From Oscillospiraceae bacterium (GTDB lineage: Bacteria; Bacillota; Clostridia; Oscillospirales; Oscillospiraceae), in NCBI GenBank assembly GCA_009781515.1, contig WQXY01000022.1, positions 1-36,558 on the forward strand: a stretch of 36,558 bases of DNA, read 5' to 3'. Under the pieces are notes generated by a model. That model made no database searches. It was given only the letters and a program-made list of their open reading frames with translations, and had not been told where the DNA came from. The translations under genes and the position numbers were made by a program. Shown here piece after piece: positions 33,098 through 36,558 of the stretch (within the stretch, counting starts at the first letter, position 1; the number at the start of each line of letters is the position of its first letter).

Positions 33098-33502
33098 TTA
33101 TTTTGAAACCCTCTTTGCTGTTCCTTCTCGAATGTATACGTTCAGTTTTGCTCGTGTTATCGGAAAAAATGATGATACCCACATACATTCTCCGGATTTT
33201 ATTCGTACCGCCAAAAGAACGGTTTTATCTAACTGCTTTATATATTCAATACTTTCGCCACTTGGATGAAGTGCCACATAATCGGGATTAGCAATTATAT
33301 CCGGTGTCATTTCAAAACATTTCTTGTATTGTTCATACGACTCAAAATCCGGTTCATGCTTTAACGTATACTTTATTTTATCTTTACTAATTAAAATATC
33401 GGTTTCAATTGTAGCCAACTTTAATAAATTGATGACCTTTTCTGTTAGTCTGCCAACCAGATAGTTTCTTTTATATAGATTATCAATATCAAAATATTCC
33501 AA
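33098..33502 (-). CDS. Small PBECR-like nuclease-fold protein
   Basis: Protein of about 134 residues. The segment NPDYVALHPSGESIEYIKQL, then TVLLAVRIKSGECMWVSSFFPI and a terminal YIREGTAKRV resembles the PBECR group (phage Barnase-EndoU-colicin E5/D-RelE like nucleases), usually found as C-terminal domains of phage or polymorphic toxins. Here it is nearly the whole protein. A TTG at 33502 with AAAGGG 7 nt upstream is the best start; a TTG at 33523 has no ribosome site. No partner immunity gene is evident, and no phage genes are near. Assignment is by pattern and moderate in strength. Confidence 0.6.
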   Translation of the reverse strand: MEYFDIDNLYKRNYLVGRLTEKVINLLKLATIETDILISKDKIKYTLKHEPDFESYEQYKKCFEMTPDIIANPDYVALHPSGESIEYIKQLDKTVLLAVRIKSGECMWVSSFFPITRAKLNVYIREGTAKRVSK

Positions 33503-33554
33503 AGCAAATCCCTTTATGAACAATAATATTTATAGTGTTATTATTGAATTAATT

Positions 33555-33596
33555 ATACCCTTAATCCGTTGCAATTACAATGATTATTAAGGGTAT
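33555..33596. promoter_or_regulatory. 11-bp perfect inverted repeat between divergent genes
   Basis: ATACCCTTAAT (33555-33565) and ATTAAGGGTAT (33586-33596) flank 20 nt. It sits between the PBECR-like gene and the alcohol dehydrogenase gene, a position that fits an operator or a short hairpin. Beyond it an AT-rich stretch leads to TTGACA at 33670, for which no good -10 box is apparent. Confidence 0.45.
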
Positions 33597-33694
33597 GATT
33601 GTGTGTAAAAACTATGTGATTTTATACATTTCATAGCAAAATATTATTTTATTACTATGCATACAAATTTTGACAAACATGTTATTATCTAATG

Positions 33695-33738
33695 TGACAG
33701 GGGGACGCAATCCCTGCGAGGGGGAGGGGTTTGTCAAC
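33695..33738. repeat. Palindromic intergenic repeat related to 5391-5414
   Basis: TGACAG (33695-33700), GGGGGACG, a GCAATCCCTGC insertion, GGGGAGGGG and TTGTCAAC. The outer TGACA/TTGTCA ends and G-rich core match the copy next to glnN. Confidence 0.5.
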
Positions 33739-33767
33739 CCTGCAAATTTAGTAAGGAGTGGTTTTCA

Positions 33768-34967
33768 GTGAATAGTTTTATGTTTTTTAGTCCTACGAAA
33801 GTGGTTTTTGGTACTGATACGGCGAAACAAACGGGTGCGGAAGTAAAAGCGTTCGGCGGCACAAATGTGCTTATCTTCTACGGCACAGGCAATGCGATAA
33901 AAAGCGGAGTACTTGACATTGTTACAAAATCCTTAGAAGCCGAGGGTATTAAATATAGCTGTGTCGGTGGTGTTCAGATAAACCCGCTCGTTGAGTTCGC
34001 TCAAAAGTCGGTTGACGACTTCAAAGACAAAGGCATAAACTTTGTGCTCGGGGTCGGCGGCGGTAGCGTTATAGACACTGCTAAAGCCGTCGCTCACGGT
34101 CTCGCAAATCCCAATGTGCCGATATGGGACTTTTTCACATTAAAAACGGAGCTGAAAGCATCACTACCTGTTGGCACGGTTCTGACAATCGCAGCGGCAG
34201 GCAGCGAAACGAGCATGTCCGCCGTTCTTACAAACAAAGAGCTTGGAATAAAACGCGGTCTTGGCACGCAATTTAACAGACCGAAATTTGCCATAATGGA
34301 CCCCGTGCTGACATATACTCTGCCACCCCGTCATACTGCATGTGGTGTGACTGATATCCTAATGCACACACTCGACCGCTATTTCGCACCCGATACGGGC
34401 AACGCCGTAACCGATGAGCTTGCCGAAGCACTTATGCGTACTATAATAAAGTATGGTGCGGTTGTTATGAAAAAACCCGATGACTATAAAGCCCGCTCCG
34501 AGCTTATGTGGGCGGGAAGCCTGTCGCACAACGGTCTTATGGGGCTCGGGCAAACCATGGACTTTGCGGTTCATCAGCTCGGCCACGCACTTTCGGGGCT
34601 GTATGACATGCCGCATGGCGAGAGCCTCTCGGTAGCATGGGCTGCATGGGCGAGGTATGTTTACCGAGATGACATCGCACGCTTTGCACGGTATGCACGG
34701 TGTGTTTGGAGCATACCAAACACCAACGACGAAGAAGCAGCACTGCTAAGTGCGGCTGACGCAGCACTTGCGGGCATCGCAGCGACTGAAGACTTTTTCA
34801 GACAAATCAACATGCCTGTTAAACTCACCGAAGCTATCGGCGAAAAATGCAAGGACGATATAGATGCACTTGCTGATTTCTGCACATATCACAAAACCCG
34901 AACAATAGGAGCGTTCCGGGTCTTGGATTTTGAGGATATAAAAGAAATATTTGAAGCGATGGTATAG
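33768..34967 (+). CDS. Iron-containing alcohol dehydrogenase (butanol dehydrogenase/YqhD-like)
   Basis: NAD(P)-dependent metal alcohol dehydrogenase of 399 residues, probably reducing an aldehyde to an alcohol in fermentation. The nucleotide motif is GVGGGSVIDTAKAV (95-108). Metal ligands fit D196, H200 (TDILMHTLDRY), H269 and H283 (VHQLGH, MPHGES). The start is GTG at 33768 with AAGGAG upstream and the family opening NSFMFFSPTKVVFG. Length and order match the BDH/YqhD group, whose members often prefer NADPH. No pathway genes are adjacent. Confidence 0.95.
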   Translation: MNSFMFFSPTKVVFGTDTAKQTGAEVKAFGGTNVLIFYGTGNAIKSGVLDIVTKSLEAEGIKYSCVGGVQINPLVEFAQKSVDDFKDKGINFVLGVGGGSVIDTAKAVAHGLANPNVPIWDFFTLKTELKASLPVGTVLTIAAAGSETSMSAVLTNKELGIKRGLGTQFNRPKFAIMDPVLTYTLPPRHTACGVTDILMHTLDRYFAPDTGNAVTDELAEALMRTIIKYGAVVMKKPDDYKARSELMWAGSLSHNGLMGLGQTMDFAVHQLGHALSGLYDMPHGESLSVAWAAWARYVYRDDIARFARYARCVWSIPNTNDEEAALLSAADAALAGIAATEDFFRQINMPVKLTEAIGEKCKDDIDALADFCTYHKTRTIGAFRVLDFEDIKEIFEAMV

Positions 34968-34976
34968 GTCAATAAC

Positions 34977-35417
34977 TCACTTGTTAAAATATACTCTACC
35001 AAGACCAAGCTGCACTGAAACAAAGTCATATACTCGCTTGGCGCCATTTAACCCTCTCGTTGCATGAGATGCGTCAATAGAAAATGTAAAATTCGGATAT
35101 CTCGCTGTTACAAAAGCTGATAAAAATGCAATATGCTTAATCAGTCTTGGAGAACTAAATCTCTCGTTTGTTTTCTCGCACTCCATGCGAACTGCTTCTA
35201 AGTCATGACTGAATACTTTAGGATTAATACTTGGGTCAGCCTTAACAACATATGCTTTTAATATTTTTTCAACAGATTGCTGACAATGCATTATAATTAC
35301 TTCATAAAGTCTATGTCTTGGACTACATTCCCTTTCCATTTCACGAATAGCAACATCTAAATCGTTTTTTGCGTAACGAACCCACTCTTGCCATTGGCTC
35401 TGATTAGCTTGCTTCAT
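34977..35417 (-). CDS. HEPN domain protein (toxin or partner of the MNT protein)
   Basis: Helical protein of about 146 residues. The ATG at 35417 follows GGAG; an ATG 48 nt earlier adds a non-family tail. The text WVRYAKNDLDVAIREME, then RLYEVIIMHCQQSVEKILKAYVV and SHDLEAVRMEC is the MNT-linked HEPN pattern; a basic residue and His precede the CQQ helix, as in the RNase-like Rx4-6H site, though spacing is not exact. It overlaps the upstream MNT gene by 14 nt. Pairs like this act as toxin-antitoxin units, where the MNT protein AMPylates or blocks the HEPN ribonuclease (known for related pairs). Confidence 0.85.
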   Translation of the reverse strand: MKQANQSQWQEWVRYAKNDLDVAIREMERECSPRHRLYEVIIMHCQQSVEKILKAYVVKADPSINPKVFSHDLEAVRMECEKTNERFSSPRLIKHIAFLSAFVTARYPNFTFSIDASHATRGLNGAKRVYDFVSVQLGLGRVYFNK

Positions 35418-35727
35418 ATAACAACACTCCATTATCAGCAATATGTTTTTGGATTGTGTTTTCACTTACTGCTTTGCTAAAATCTTTTTTTCTATTTACG
35501 ACAATATCCAGCGGTGTTGTGCGTTTGCCAACAAGTTTATGATTAATTTTAACTGTAGTATTTATTGGGTCGAGGCTATCTTCAACAATAATAAATAAAT
35601 CAATATCGCTATATTCTTCCGGTTCACCATAAGCATAAGAACCGAACAAATATATCTGCAACACTCCTGAGAGAGTCGTTATTAAAGCAATGTATTTATC
35701 AATCTCTTGCTTAATAGTTTCGCTCAT
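35404..35727 (-). CDS. MNT-type minimal nucleotidyltransferase (antitoxin partner of HEPN)
   Basis: Protein of 107 residues with the DNA polymerase beta-like motif GSYAYGEPEEYSDIDLFII, i.e. the GS(x)10DxD metal site, and a third acidic position in TPLDIVV. This is the antitoxin half of the MNT-HEPN class, acting as an adenylyltransferase in characterised relatives. AGAGGGA precedes the ATG, and the HEPN gene starts inside its last codons, so they are translated together. The promoter lies in the 166-nt gap shared with a divergent gene. Confidence 0.9.
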   Translation of the reverse strand: MSETIKQEIDKYIALITTLSGVLQIYLFGSYAYGEPEEYSDIDLFIIVEDSLDPINTTVKINHKLVGKRTTPLDIVVNRKKDFSKAVSENTIQKHIADNGVLLYEAS

Positions 35728-35813
35728 GTTCGTTCCCTCTTATGATTAATTTAATACTCTCCACACATTATATCAAAGATTTATATAAATTGGGAGTTGT
35801 TTTTAATAAAAAA

Positions 35814-35840
35814 CCCTTGCACCTCGACAATATGCAAGGG
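35814..35840 (-). terminator. Minus-strand hairpin with T tract in the divergent gap
   Basis: CCCTTGCA (35814-35821) pairs with TGCAAGGG (35833-35840). On the minus strand it ends in TTTTTTATT, the form of an intrinsic terminator, although no minus-strand gene lies upstream of it. It covers the -35 box of the 35894 gene on the other strand, so it may instead be an operator. Confidence 0.5.
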
Positions 35841-35853
35841 AACATGATATGAT
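35824..35853 (+). promoter_or_regulatory. Promoter of the 35894 gene
   Basis: TCGACA (35824-35829), 18-nt spacer, TGA then TATGAT (35848-35853). It aligns without gaps to the promoter at 29434-29463. Confidence 0.55.
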
Positions 35854-35893
35854 GTATCAATAAAACAATACTCTCTATTTAGAGGTGTAAAAT

Positions 35894-36558
35894 ATGAACA
35901 AGAAAATAATTATTATCATTGTATGCGCTCTGCTTCTTTGTGCCGGGGCTGTTGGTGCATATTTTTTGATTGATAATCATCAAAAAGAAGCACGGGCACA
36001 GCACATAAACGATGTGCTCGGCAATATAGAGTATTGGTACGAGAGTTTTAACAGCACCCATGACAAAGAGCCAAAAATTATTGCGTACGAAGGTCTGCTT
36101 GCTTATTATGCCGAATTTAACAGTTCAGATTTTGAAGACGAAGAGATAACTTCACGCTTTCATGTTGTTTTCAGCAACATGGAAGATTGGTTCTTCCATT
36201 ATTATTCAAATTCGATTGAATTTACAGCAAAAAGTGGAGCATCTAATGATACAGACATAATTAACATGCACAAGAAAGCGAATGAATTGAGCGCAATAAA
36301 AACCACAATTCAAACCGACGGTATATTCAAAAACGACCTTGCTCGACAAAATCAGCTCTTCGATGAAATCGACAGATTGATTTCATTTCTCACTGAAACT
36401 ATTGATTGGCTCGACAATATAGACAACATAAACGACCGCTTCGACAAGGCAAACAGAGATGAAAGGTTCATTATTTTCGGTGAAATAGCTGATATGCTTT
36501 TGGAATATGAAAAAAGCGATTTTGACAACATTGCTGTATTTGAAATATTAGAGCTTGC
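35894..36558 (+). CDS. Membrane-anchored helical protein (paralogue B), truncated by the window end
   Basis: An open frame from the ATG at 35894 (AGAGG 8 nt upstream) runs to the window edge with 221 complete codons and no stop. It begins MNKKIIIIIVCALLLCAGAV, a membrane segment, and then aligns throughout with the protein encoded at 29500: shared NMEDWFF/SMEDWFF, TDGIF, QLF, LIS, ETID/ESID, and NDRFDKANRD against NERFFEADRE. Both are acidic and helical. Function unknown. The C-terminal Gly/Ser linker and cysteine domain of paralogue A, if present here, lie beyond the window. Confidence 0.85.
   Translation, partial: MNKKIIIIIVCALLLCAGAVGAYFLIDNHQKEARAQHINDVLGNIEYWYESFNSTHDKEPKIIAYEGLLAYYAEFNSSDFEDEEITSRFHVVFSNMEDWFFHYYSNSIEFTAKSGASNDTDIINMHKKANELSAIKTTIQTDGIFKNDLARQNQLFDEIDRLISFLTETIDWLDNIDNINDRFDKANRDERFIIFGEIADMLLEYEKSDFDNIAVFEILEL

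Noticed and set aside
23301..33502. Prophage or mobile island marked by the RhuM and PBECR-like genes
   Set aside because: No integrase, capsid, terminase, transposase or attachment site is seen; the two genes are 9 kb apart with ordinary genes between.

Overview
The window reads as a chromosomal segment of an anaerobic, Gram-positive-type bacterium of the class Clostridia, probably an uncultured gut, rumen or digester lineage. This is inferred from strong AGGAGG-type ribosome binding sites, TTG and GTG starts, lipoprotein signal peptides, a class B sortase, a type III glutamine synthetase, an oxygen/NO-scavenging flavodiiron protein, a cohesin/dockerin pair and a mini-histidine cluster. No phage, plasmid or transposase gene and no CRISPR array is visible; the core is ordinary and the accessory part lies mainly right of about 11.1 kb.

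Layout. 1-3511: the end of prs, then pth and mutS on the plus strand, closed by a perfect hairpin; a consensus promoter sits just before that hairpin and may drive a very short RNA. 3538-11088, all minus strand: moaA, moaC and a MOSC protein (molybdenum cofactor), hisIE and a PHP-type histidinol phosphatase (two histidine steps, translationally coupled), glnN (GSIII), a zinc-type cation diffusion facilitator and a MORN-repeat lipoprotein. 11377-16337, minus strand: a GyrI-like effector-binding protein, a DUF4143 AAA ATPase, a GH43 glycosidase and a ferredoxin-like aldo/keto reductase. 16453-20967, plus strand: a hybrid histidine kinase, an unrecognised barrel-like carbohydrate-type protein and a DUF2271 membrane protein. 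20976-24767: a small XRE regulator, a lipoprotein with three GxW repeats, a YbgC-type thioesterase, a RhuM/PLD-like protein and a nitroreductase.

24778-29206, minus strand, holds the most interesting system: a three-gene operon encoding a dockerin protein with Ig-like (He_PIG-type) repeats and no enzyme domain, a single-cohesin surface protein with a Ser-Pro linker and a sortase-like tail, and a class B sortase. Read together it looks like a dedicated non-catalytic cell-surface assembly: the sortase attaches the cohesin protein to the wall and the cohesin holds the dockerin protein outside the cell. This is inference from domain content and gene order.

29500-36558: a membrane-anchored protein of unknown function and its paralogue at the right edge share a near-identical promoter and flank a flavodiiron-flavin reductase-rubredoxin fusion, a small nuclease-fold (PBECR-like) protein, an iron-type alcohol dehydrogenase and a MNT/HEPN toxin-antitoxin pair. 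Intergenic regions carry several palindromic elements: a 161-nt nested inverted repeat at 30851-31011, a multi-hairpin leader before the flavodiiron gene, a 33-bp tandem repeat at 13406, and dispersed repeat families, one of which is read through in frame at the 3' end of moaA.
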